This document shows, one piece after another, positions 26,180-33,505 of a DNA stretch of 64,000 nucleotides. Numbering within the stretch: position 1 is the first letter of the stretch; each line of letters starts with the position of its first letter. A program made the position numbers and the translations under genes. Below the pieces are notes generated by a model that did not search any database, was not told the DNA's origin, and was given only the letters and a program-made list of their open reading frames with translations. The DNA comes from Streptomyces antibioticus (GTDB taxonomy: Bacteria > Actinomycetota > Actinomycetes > Streptomycetales > Streptomycetaceae), in the NCBI RefSeq assembly GCF_001514065.1, contig NZ_KQ948424.1:310001-374000 (forward strand), given 5' to 3'.

Positions 26180-29100
26180 CACCCGTCTCCCCGTCGTCGC
26201 CGGCCTCGGTGAAGTGTTCGGTCAGGTACAGGTCGAGCCGGGACTCCGCGTCCAACGGCAGTTCCCGGTGCGAGGCGGCGGGTCGGGGTCGTACGCCCTC
26301 GGGAGGTGGTCCGTGCAGGGCCGTGCGGGCGTGTTGCGGGGTGCCGATCGCGTCGAACAGGGCGGCGGCCCGCGCCCGCGCCGCCGCGGCCGGCTCCACC
26401 TCGCCCTGGGCCTCGTGGGCGGCGGCCAGGACCAGCGCGGCTCGGGCGTGGATCAGGCGCTGGCCGGAGTCCCGGGCCAGCGCGACCGCCTCCTGGGCCA
26501 CGTCCAGCGCTCCGGTCGTATCGCCGTTCTCCAGCCGGATCACCGCGGTGGCCACCTGGACCCGGGGAAGCGTGAGCGGGCTGCCGTCGACGGCCAGGCC
26601 CGCGGCGCCGGCCAGGTGGTCCAGGGCCACGCCCGGGAGGCCGGCCGCGCGGGCGACGGCGGCGCGTTCCACCAGGATCTCGACATGGCCCGTACGATGC
26701 CCGGTCCGTTCGGCGATCTCGAACGCGGCGTCCAGGTGGCCGGCCGCCTCGTCCGCCCGGCCGGCCCGCAGCTTCAGTGCCGCCAGCCCCACCAGCGAGT
26801 CGACCTGGCAGTTGCGGTTCTCAGCCCGCAGCGAGATGGCGAGCGCGTCCTCGTAGGCCGCCAGCGCGCGCTCGTCCTGGCCCGCGTCCGCCCGTACCCG
26901 GCCCAGGGTCTCCAGGGCGACCGCCTCGGCGTAGGTGGACCCGGAGTCACGGCAGACGAGGAAGCAGGTGCGCAGCGCGGCCTCCGCCTCGGCGAACCGG
27001 GCCTGCTTCTGCCGGGTCAGGGCGAGGTTGACCAGGGCCAGCGCCCGGTGGTGGTCCGCGGCGGCGCCGATCAGGGCGAGCGCGGCGGTGGCCGCCTCCT
27101 CGGCCGCGTCGGTCCGGCCCAGGGCCAGGTTGAGCGAGGCCATGTTGATCAGCATGACCTGCTCGCTCCTGACCTCTCCCAGCGTGCGGTAGAGGGCGAG
27201 GGCGCGCCGGTAGCGGGGCAGGGCCCGCAGGGGTTCGCCGAGCAGTTTCAGGGTGACGGCCGCGCCCTGGAGCGCCACGGCCTCGCCGTGCGTCCAGTCG
27301 GCCCTGCGCGCCCGTTCCTCCGCCTGCTCGTACTCGGCCAGGGCACCGCGCAGGTCCCCGTTGCGCCAGCGGGCGTGGCCGACCGACACATGCATCGCGA
27401 CCTGGCCGCGCAGGTCTCCGTCGCGTTCGGCGGCCGTCCGGGCGAGCAGTGCCAGCCGCATCCAGTCGGCGAGCGGGCGCCGGTGGTGGAACAGGTCCTG
27501 CAAGGCGTCGACCAGCGCCCACGCGAACCGGGCGGGACCGTGCTCGGCGGCATGGCCGATGGCCGCCGCGATGTCGTCCCACTCGGCGTCGAACCAGTCG
27601 TACGCCTCCTCCGTGGTGCGGAACTCCCGCGGCAGCGAACCGTCGAGGGCGTCCGGGCGGTCCCGCATGACGTAGAGGCCCGCCGTCCTGGCCGCGTTGA
27701 CGACGCTCTGCACATAGTGGTCGAGGAGCCGCTCGACGGCCGCGGCGCGTTCGGGGGCCGTGTCCTCGGCGGCGGTGCGGTCGCGCGCGTACTCGTGGAC
27801 GAGGTCGTGCCAGGCGGTACGGCCGTGACCGGCGTCGTGCAGCAGGTGCACCCGCTGGGCCAGCCGCAGCAGGTCGGTCGCCGCGGCCTCGTCGGTGTGC
27901 GCGGCCGCGGCGGCCGCGCGGAGCGAGCGACCGGTGCCGGGGACCACGCCAAGGCGCCGGAAGGCGCGCCGGGCGGCGTCCGGGAGGGCGCCGTACGACA
28001 TGTCGAGTGCGGCGCGTACGGCGATGCTCTCCTCGCCCTCGACATGCAGCCGGGCGAGCCGGCCGCGGTCGGCGAGGTGGCGGACGTAGGTCCGGATGCT
28101 GCCGGGGCTGCCGCCGATCCATGAACCGGCCACGCACAGGGCCAGCGGCAGCCGGTCGCACAGCTCGACCAATTCGGCGGCGGCCGCCGGATCGGCGTCC
28201 ACGGCCTCGGTGCCGACCACGGAGCCGATCAGCTCCAGGGCGCCGGTGCGGTCCAGGACGTCGCACTGCACCCGGTACGCGCCGTCGAGGGTGACCAGTC
28301 CGCTGAGCTTGTCGCGGCTGGTCACCAGGGTCAGGGACCCGGAGGACGCGGGCCGCAGCAGCCGTACGGTCGCGGGGTCCGCCGCGTCGTCCAGGACGAC
28401 GAGGACCCGGCGGTCCGCCAGCAGGGTCCGGTACAGGGCGGTCTGCGCCTCGGTGCCGAGCGGGATGTCACGCGGGCCGCAGCCAAGGCCCTGCAACAGC
28501 AGGGGCAGCGCTTCCCCGGGGCCCATGGGTTCGGCGTCGTCGAAGCCGCGCAGGTCCAGGAAGAGCTGCCCGTCGGGGAACCGGTCGGCGACCCGGTGGG
28601 CCCAGTGCAGGGCCAGGGCGCTCTTGCCGACGCCGGCCGGGCCGACGAGCAGAGCGAGCGGTTCGGCGGTGCGCAGAGCGGAGTCCAGTCCGCGCAGTTC
28701 GGCGTCGCGGCCGACGAATCGGCGGGGCGCGGGCGGGAGTTGGCGGGGCACCCGGCGGTCGGGTCGGGCCGGGGAGGCGGGCGCGGGGAGGGTGGCGGTC
28801 GGGCGGCGCACGGGCGGCACGGTGGGCGCGGAGCCACCGGCGAGCAGCTGCCGGTGCAGGGTGCGCAGGTCGTCCGAGGGCTCCAGGGCGAGCTCGTCGA
28901 CCATGCGGCGGCGCAGCTCGGCGTACACCTGGAGCGCCTCGGCGGGCCGCCCGTCCGCCTGGAGCGCACGCATCAGCAGGGCGTGCGGGCGTTCGCGCAG
29001 GGGGTGGGCGGTGGTGAGGCGGAGGAGTTCGGCGACGGCCTGCCGGTGACGGCCGGTCTCCAGGTCCGCCTCGGCCGCGCTCTCCCGGGCCACGAGGTGC

Positions 29101-29579
29101 AGTTCGCCGAGCCGTCGCCGTTCCGCCTCGCTGCCGGCCGTCTCCGGCAGGTCGGACAACGGCTCGCCCCGCCACAGGCCGAGCGCCTGCTCGGCGTGGT
29201 GGCGCACGGTGTCCCAGTCACCGTCGGCCGCGGCGCGCGAGCCTTCCTCGACTAGCTGCTCGAAGGTGAGCAGGTCGAGTTCGCCGGGGCGGGCGTGCAT
29301 GACGTAGCCGGGCCGACGCGTGGTCAGCAGGCTGGGGCCGAGCGGGCCGAGGACCCGGCGGACCTCGGCGACCAGGGCGCGCACCCGCGCGGCGCCCGCT
29401 CCGGGCGGGCGGCTGTCCCAGAGTAGGTCGATCAGGCGGTCGACGGAGACGACGTGGTTGGCGTGGAGCAGAAGCGCGGTGCACAGCGCGCGTTGCCGTC
29501 CGGTGAGCGCGGCGGGCTGCCCTTCGATCTCGACTTCCAGCGGGCCGAGTACGCGAAGGCAAAGCCGGGGGGTGTGCAT
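26172..29579 (-). CDS. AfsR-like SARP-STAND-TPR regulator
   Basis: An 1135-residue regulator in three parts. Residues 1-250 are the winged helix plus BTAD domain (LRVLGPLEVEIEG; LWRGEPLSDLPE). About 280-600 is a STAND/NB-ARC ATPase with Walker A GPAGVGKSA (about residue 310), Walker B RVLVVLDDAAD and GLPLAL-like DRLPLALCVAG. About 680-1080 is a run of TPR repeats (ALAEYEQAEERARRADW; ALPRYRRALALYRTLGEVR). In this class ligand binding to the repeats is thought to gate ATPase-driven DNA binding. The ATG at 29579 gives a normal SARP start. It lies 130 bases behind the membrane protease gene on the same strand. A sensor role for the local peptide is an inference. Confidence 0.88.
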   Translation of the reverse strand: MHTPRLCLRVLGPLEVEIEGQPAALTGRQRALCTALLLHANHVVSVDRLIDLLWDSRPPGAGAARVRALVAEVRRVLGPLGPSLLTTRRPGYVMHARPGELDLLTFEQLVEEGSRAAADGDWDTVRHHAEQALGLWRGEPLSDLPETAGSEAERRRLGELHLVARESAAEADLETGRHRQAVAELLRLTTAHPLRERPHALLMRALQADGRPAEALQVYAELRRRMVDELALEPSDDLRTLHRQLLAGGSAPTVPPVRRPTATLPAPASPARPDRRVPRQLPPAPRRFVGRDAELRGLDSALRTAEPLALLVGPAGVGKSALALHWAHRVADRFPDGQLFLDLRGFDDAEPMGPGEALPLLLQGLGCGPRDIPLGTEAQTALYRTLLADRRVLVVLDDAADPATVRLLRPASSGSLTLVTSRDKLSGLVTLDGAYRVQCDVLDRTGALELIGSVVGTEAVDADPAAAAELVELCDRLPLALCVAGSWIGGSPGSIRTYVRHLADRGRLARLHVEGEESIAVRAALDMSYGALPDAARRAFRRLGVVPGTGRSLRAAAAAAHTDEAAATDLLRLAQRVHLLHDAGHGRTAWHDLVHEYARDRTAAEDTAPERAAAVERLLDHYVQSVVNAARTAGLYVMRDRPDALDGSLPREFRTTEEAYDWFDAEWDDIAAAIGHAAEHGPARFAWALVDALQDLFHHRRPLADWMRLALLARTAAERDGDLRGQVAMHVSVGHARWRNGDLRGALAEYEQAEERARRADWTHGEAVALQGAAVTLKLLGEPLRALPRYRRALALYRTLGEVRSEQVMLINMASLNLALGRTDAAEEAATAALALIGAAADHHRALALVNLALTRQKQARFAEAEAALRTCFLVCRDSGSTYAEAVALETLGRVRADAGQDERALAAYEDALAISLRAENRNCQVDSLVGLAALKLRAGRADEAAGHLDAAFEIAERTGHRTGHVEILVERAAVARAAGLPGVALDHLAGAAGLAVDGSPLTLPRVQVATAVIRLENGDTTGALDVAQEAVALARDSGQRLIHARAALVLAAAHEAQGEVEPAAAARARAAALFDAIGTPQHARTALHGPPPEGVRPRPAASHRELPLDAESRLDLYLTEHFTEAGDDGETGVS

Positions 29580-29601
29580 TCACAGAACGTAATCCAGGGC
29601 T

Positions 29602-29650
29602 GTCGGGCAAGCAACGCCCGCCCGACTCACAGGAATTGGACAGCAATTCC
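29602..29650. promoter_or_regulatory. Two inverted repeats upstream of the AfsR-like gene
   Basis: GTCGGGC-N11-GCCCGAC (29602-29626) and GGAATTG-GACAG-CAATTCC (29632-29650) are perfect 7-base inverted repeats 23-71 bases before the ATG of the leftward regulator. They look like operators or an early-transcript structure. The regulator therefore may have its own promoter in addition to read-through from the peptide operon. Confidence 0.4.
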
Positions 29651-29673
29651 CTTCCCTTCTGTCCCCTGTCCCC

Positions 29674-29703
29674 TCCCCTCTCTTCCGCTCCCCTCTCTTC
29701 CGC
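29674..29703. repeat. 15-base tandem duplication in a purine/pyrimidine tract
   Basis: TCCCCTCTCTTCCGC occurs twice in direct succession, just after the membrane protease stop codon, within a longer pyrimidine-rich tract (29650-29705; purine-rich in the leftward transcript). It may be an early 5' leader element of the regulator or simply slippage. Confidence 0.5.
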
Positions 29704-29709
29704 TCCGCC

Positions 29710-30936
29710 TCAGCCCGTACGGCGTCCCGCCCACGTCCATGCGTTGCGCAGCACCCCGCGGACCCGCGGCCCGTGCCGGCGCCACCACAGCCGGGCCCAC
29801 AGCAGCTGGAGCCCCGTCAGAAGCAGCACCGTGACGAGGGCGTCGAGCCGCAGCAGCGGGTCGGTGTCGGTCAGCAGCCGGTGGCCGGAGCGGGCCAGGA
29901 GCGGCCAGGTGACGTCGAGCAGCAGTCGCAGCCCGACGAAGACACAGACGACCGAGCCCGCCACCGCGCCCGCCGCGTACGCCTTCAGCATCCGCCGCTC
30001 ACCGGGTCGCCGCCCGGCCAGCGGGTCGCGGCTCACCCGGCCCAGGAGCCTGGCCCCGAGGTGGCGCAGCCAGGCACCGGCGTCGCCGTAGAGGTTGCGG
30101 CACCCGGTCAGGTCCTGGGCGACGAAGTACAGGTCGGTGCGCATGAAGACCAGGCACTGGTTGGCGAAGGAGGTGACCAGGGTCATCGCGACGACCGGCA
30201 GCAGGGGCGAGTCGGCGCCGGCCGCGAGGGCGAGCAGACAGCCGCCCCAGACCGCGGCGTCCACGGCGAGCCCGGACAGATACACGGTGAGCCGCGCACG
30301 GCGGCCCTTGAGCCAGATCCCGGACACCTCGGTCTGCGCCACGAGGAATTGCAGGCGGGTGCCCAGCCGGACCCGCCCGGCCACTCCGGCGGCCCGCGCG
30401 GTCACCAGGTGCGCCAGTTCGTGCAGGCCGATCAGACACCAGGCGGCGAGCGACTGCACGAGGAGGTTGACGGTGCCGAGGCGCGCCCACACCAGGTCGT
30501 CCCAGGTGGGCAGGGAGCGCCCGCGCAGCACGACGGCCACGAGTCCGGCCACGGGCACGGCGAGGACGGCGGCGTGCAGAACGGGAGAGAGCACCCAGCG
30601 GACGTGGCGTTGCCGCAGCCCGGGGAGGGAGACGGGGACCGGCTCGGTCTCGAAGCGCCGGGTGCCGATCGCGGCGACCAGACCGGCGGCGGCCAGCGAC
30701 TCGGCGAACGCCTCGACATCGAGGTCACGGCCGGTGTCCTGGCGCAGCGTGCCGCGGGTCTGGCCCACGGTGCGGCCCTCGGCGAGCAGCCGGAGCGCGG
30801 CGATGCCGATCTCGGGCAGGGCGATGACCTGGTCGTTGCCCTGCCGTCCGACGATCCACTCGTCCCGGTCCTGCCGCATCTCCAGCGGGTACAGGACGAC
30901 CGTGGGGTCCGGCTCCGGCGGCGCGGCGGCTGTCAC
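29710..30936 (-). CDS. Membrane metalloprotease (M50-like) with N-terminal PqqD-like domain
   Basis: A 408-residue protein. Residues 10-95 (VLYPLEMRQDRDEWIVGRQG, then IGIAALRLLAEGRTVGQ and AAAGLVAAIG) have the PqqD/winged-helix shape used as a RiPP recognition element. Six hydrophobic segments follow. The zinc motif HELAH is at residues 172-176 inside a membrane segment, and a later Asp in RTDLYFVAQDLTGCRNL fits the third ligand region of M50 proteases. The GTG start overlaps the ThiF-like stop by 4 bases (GTGA), so both are co-translated. Probable job: cleaving the small peptide, or its leader, in or at the membrane. It could instead be a non-cleaving binding or transport factor. Confidence 0.75.
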   Translation of the reverse strand: MTAAAPPEPDPTVVLYPLEMRQDRDEWIVGRQGNDQVIALPEIGIAALRLLAEGRTVGQTRGTLRQDTGRDLDVEAFAESLAAAGLVAAIGTRRFETEPVPVSLPGLRQRHVRWVLSPVLHAAVLAVPVAGLVAVVLRGRSLPTWDDLVWARLGTVNLLVQSLAAWCLIGLHELAHLVTARAAGVAGRVRLGTRLQFLVAQTEVSGIWLKGRRARLTVYLSGLAVDAAVWGGCLLALAAGADSPLLPVVAMTLVTSFANQCLVFMRTDLYFVAQDLTGCRNLYGDAGAWLRHLGARLLGRVSRDPLAGRRPGERRMLKAYAAGAVAGSVVCVFVGLRLLLDVTWPLLARSGHRLLTDTDPLLRLDALVTVLLLTGLQLLWARLWWRRHGPRVRGVLRNAWTWAGRRTG

Positions 30937-32006
30937 GTCCCGCACAACGGGCACTCGGGCCGGGCCGGGTGCCGTACGAAGACATGCTGGTCGGGCGCGA
31001 TCAGGTTCACCCCGCGCACATAGCCGGGCGGGGTGGCGCCGATGCCGGTGAGCAGGGCGATGACCTCGTGGGCGATGAGCTGTCCGGAGATCCCGGCGGC
31101 CGGGGCCAGCGCACCGGCGGTGCCCAGGTGCGGGGTCCACCCGGGTTTGAGCTTGGCCTCCTCGCCGGCGCCGACGCACTCGAAGCAGGGGCCTTGGGGC
31201 GCGTACACCCCGACCGTGGCCAGGGGGCCGCTGTAGCCCGCGGACACCCAGGGCACGCCCAGGGTCGCGCAGACCCGGTTCGTCATCTTCCGGATGAGGT
31301 CGCCGCGGGGCTCGTCCGCGCACAGCACGAAGACGTCCCGGTCGCGCGCGAGTTCGGTGAGCGCGGCCTCGGTGTCGGCGCGACGGCTCTCGTGGGTGTA
31401 GCGGCCGGCCGAGTTCACGGCGGCGAGGCGGCGGGCCGCCGTCTCCGCCTTGGGGCGGCCGAGGTCGGCCTCGGTGTAGAGGACCTGCCGGCTGAGGTTG
31501 GACTCCTCGACCACGTCGGGGTCCACCAGGTGCAGGTTGCCCACGCCCACGGCGGCCAGCGCCCATGCGGCGTGGCTGCCCGAGCCGCCGACGCCCAGCA
31601 CGGTCACGCGGGCCTGCTTGAGGCGCAGTTGGGAGGACCAGGCATCGCTGCCGGGGCGCAGGTCGACGTACCGGAAGTAGGTGTGGTTCCTGCTGTAACG
31701 CTCGCGCTCACGGTCGGTGAGGCCGTCCGGAGGAGGGGCGGCGGCGTCCTCGACATAGCCGGTGTCCAGCAGTTCGGCGAGCAGCCGGCGGGCGCCTTCG
31801 GGGCCCAGCGCCGGATGGCTGTCCGCGAGGGTGCGCTCGATCCGGTCCGGTGGTGTGGCGCCGTCGAGCAGGGTGAGCGCGTCCCAGACCCAGCCGTGCG
31901 GATCGGCGATCTCCGCCGCGACTCCGTAGACCCCGCCGCCGAGCCGGAGGGTTCCGTCGTCGAAGCGATGCGGGGTGTGCTCCGCCTTGATCCGTGGCAG
32001 CTGCAC
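30933..32006 (-). CDS. ThiF/MccB-like adenylating enzyme with N-terminal recognition domain
   Basis: A 357-residue E1-like enzyme. Residues 1-90 form a small PqqD-like/winged-helix domain, as in MccB peptide clamps. The Rossmann core has the nucleotide motif GVGGSGSH (138-145), VDPDVVEESNLSRQ with the conserved Asp and Asn/Arg, and zinc cysteines CFEC (274-277) and CPLC (352-355). Such enzymes adenylate a carboxyl group, for example the peptide C-terminus in microcin C7 or Glu side chains in pantocin. GTG start with AAGGAG 7 bases upstream. It follows the 46-codon gene by 62 bases and is coupled to the protease gene, so the small peptide is the obvious substrate. Confidence 0.85.
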   Translation of the reverse strand: MQLPRIKAEHTPHRFDDGTLRLGGGVYGVAAEIADPHGWVWDALTLLDGATPPDRIERTLADSHPALGPEGARRLLAELLDTGYVEDAAAPPPDGLTDRERERYSRNHTYFRYVDLRPGSDAWSSQLRLKQARVTVLGVGGSGSHAAWALAAVGVGNLHLVDPDVVEESNLSRQVLYTEADLGRPKAETAARRLAAVNSAGRYTHESRRADTEAALTELARDRDVFVLCADEPRGDLIRKMTNRVCATLGVPWVSAGYSGPLATVGVYAPQGPCFECVGAGEEAKLKPGWTPHLGTAGALAPAAGISGQLIAHEVIALLTGIGATPPGYVRGVNLIAPDQHVFVRHPARPECPLCGT

Positions 32007-32026
32007 GATCGTCTCCTTCGAAGAAC

Positions 32027-32060
32027 GACCCCGGCGGCGGTGCGAGCCGCCGCCGGGGTC
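32027..32060 (-). promoter_or_regulatory. Intercistronic hairpin after the small peptide gene
   Basis: GACCCCGGCGGCGG pairs perfectly with its complement over a TGCGAG loop (14-bp stem), between the small peptide stop and the ThiF-like gene's ribosome site. No U run follows, so it is more likely a partial terminator or mRNA-stabilising element that raises peptide output relative to the enzymes. Confidence 0.75.
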
Positions 32061-32068
32061 TGCCGTTG

Positions 32069-32209
32069 TCAGGTGTCGATCTGCTTGTTCTGGATCGTCT
32101 CGATCTTGTCCAGCAGCCGGACCTCGATGAACTCGGGCTGCTGCGGCGCCTCGGAGTTGCCGAGCGTGCCCTGGTCGCCGAAGGTCTCGGCGTGCGTGGT
32201 GTGCTCCAC
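32069..32209 (-). CDS. 46-residue putative RiPP precursor peptide
   Basis: A short gene with GTG start and a GGGAG ribosome site 7 bases upstream. The peptide begins MEHTTHAETFGDQGTLG and ends EVRLLDKIETIQNKQIDT. The first half is Thr/Gly-rich, the second charged and helical-looking. It has no Cys, and its only Ser is residue 19, so thioether or thiazole classes based on Cys are excluded. No signal peptide is present. It heads the operon with a ThiF-like enzyme and a PqqD-M50 protease, both carrying peptide-binding domains, and it has SARP-type repeats upstream and a hairpin downstream. It is best read as the substrate of those enzymes. I do not recognise the family. Confidence 0.75.
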   Translation of the reverse strand: MEHTTHAETFGDQGTLGNSEAPQQPEFIEVRLLDKIETIQNKQIDT

Positions 32210-32281
32210 GGTGCTCTCCCTTTCCGATGGATCGGATGCGACGGGCTGCCGTCGGTGACGGCCGTCCCGCTGCTGCCTCCC

Positions 32282-32287
32282 AGCCTC
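32282..32287 (-). promoter_or_regulatory. Candidate -10 element of the peptide operon
   Basis: On the leftward strand GAGGCT (one mismatch to the Streptomyces TAGRNT-like -10) lies 9 bases after the last 11-bp repeat. That spacing is close to the 8 bases seen in SARP-dependent promoters. It predicts a leader of about 65 bases. Confidence 0.4.
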
Positions 32288-32296
32288 GGACAGGGG

Positions 32297-32329
32297 TCTT
32301 TCCGCGGTCTTTCACCGGCCTTTCACCGG
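32297..32329 (-). promoter_or_regulatory. Three tandem 11-bp repeats, probable SARP operator
   Basis: Read leftward, three units follow each other without gap: CCGGTGAAAGG, CCGGTGAAAGA and CCGCGGAAAGA. The 11-base period places each unit on the same face of DNA, as in operators of ActII-ORF4, DnrI and other SARPs. The array starts at the base next to the stop codon of the importer ATPase gene and ends 87 bases before the small peptide start. Two SARP-type regulators are encoded in the same locus. Confidence 0.7.
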
Positions 32330-33457
32330 CTAGTCGTCGTTCAGCCCCTCCTCCAGCGCCGCCAACGCGGGATCCAGCACGATGTCCTCGTCCCGCGCCT
32401 CGATCGTCGGGTCCTCCGGGAAGTGGCAGGCCGTCAGATGGCCGTCGTGGTTGCCGGAGATCCGCACGAGCGGCGGCTCCTCCGTGGCGCACTTGTCCTG
32501 CGCCTTCCAGCACCGCGTCCGGAACCGGCAGCCCGACGGCGGCGAGATCGGCGACGGCACGTCACCGGCCAGCCTGATCCGCTCCCGCCCGCCGGTCTCC
32601 GTCTCCTCCGCGAGGTTCACCTCGGGCACCGCGGACAGCAGGGCGTGGGTGTAGGGGTGACGGGGGCGGGTGTAGATGGACTCGCGGTCGCCGACCTCGA
32701 TCACCTTGCCGAGGTACATGACCGCGACGCGCTGCGAGAAGTGCCGTACCACCGCCAGGTCGTGGGCGATGAACAGGAACGCGATGCCCAGCTCGTCCTG
32801 GACCTTCCGGAGCAGGTTCACGACCTGCGCCTGGATCGACACGTCGAGCGCCGACACCGGCTCGTCCGCCACGATCAGCTTCGGTTCCAGCGCCAACGCG
32901 CGGGCGACGCCGATACGTTGACGCTGGCCGCCGGAGAACTCGTGCGGGAAGCGGTTGTAGTGCTCGGGGTTGAGGCCGACGATCTCCAACAGCTCGCGGA
33001 CGCGCGCCTCCCGGCCGCCCGTCGGCTCGATCCCGTTGATCTCCATCGGACCCGAGATGATCTTGCCGACCGTCTGCCGCGGGTTCAGCGACGAGTACGG
33101 GTCCTGGAAGATCATCTGGATCTCGGAGCGGATCGGCGCCAGGTCCTTGCGGCTGGCATGGGTGATGTCCTTGCCGCGGTACGAGATCTTCCCCGCCGTC
33201 GGCTCCAGCAGCCGGGTGATCAGGCGGCCGGTCGTCGACTTGCCGCAGCCGGACTCGCCGACCAGGCCGAAGCTCTCACCGACGTGGACCGTCAGGTCGA
33301 TGCCGTCGACGGCCTGCACCGCGCCGACCGTACGCCGGATCGGGAAGCCGCCCTTGACCGGGAAGTGCTTGGTGAGCCCCTCGACGACCAGCAGCGGGTC
33401 GCCGGACGAGTCGGCGGTTGCTTCGCGCGGGGCCGGGAGGACGAGGTCCTCTTTCAT
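32330..33457 (-). CDS. Oligopeptide ABC transporter ATPase, OppF type (BldKE paralogue)
   Basis: A 375-residue ATPase with Walker [10 protein letters not shown], signature [14 protein letters not shown], Walker [13 protein letters not shown] and OppF C-terminus [22 protein letters not shown] lies 8 bases before the ATG. It is longer than BldKE by an N-terminal extension and an acidic C-terminal tail (about 25 residues, ending EEGLNDD). Last gene of the second bldK-type operon; the SARP repeats of the peptide operon begin directly after its stop. Confidence 0.92.
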   Translation of the reverse strand: MKEDLVLPAPREATADSSGDPLLVVEGLTKHFPVKGGFPIRRTVGAVQAVDGIDLTVHVGESFGLVGESGCGKSTTGRLITRLLEPTAGKISYRGKDITHASRKDLAPIRSEIQMIFQDPYSSLNPRQTVGKIISGPMEINGIEPTGGREARVRELLEIVGLNPEHYNRFPHEFSGGQRQRIGVARALALEPKLIVADEPVSALDVSIQAQVVNLLRKVQDELGIAFLFIAHDLAVVRHFSQRVAVMYLGKVIEVGDRESIYTRPRHPYTHALLSAVPEVNLAEETETGGRERIRLAGDVPSPISPPSGCRFRTRCWKAQDKCATEEPPLVRISGNHDGHLTACHFPEDPTIEARDEDIVLDPALAALEEGLNDD

Positions 33458-33505
33458 TGACGTGTCCTCCTAGGACTGGGGCGACGACTGGCCCGGGCAG
33501 GGCCA

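Noticed and set aside
29710-32209. Assignment to a known RiPP class (microcin C7, daptide, lanthipeptide, lasso peptide, thiopeptide)
   Set aside because: The peptide has no Cys and does not end in Asn. No cyclodehydratase, dehydratase, asparagine-synthetase-like, aminotransferase or radical-SAM gene is present; only single components overlap with these classes.
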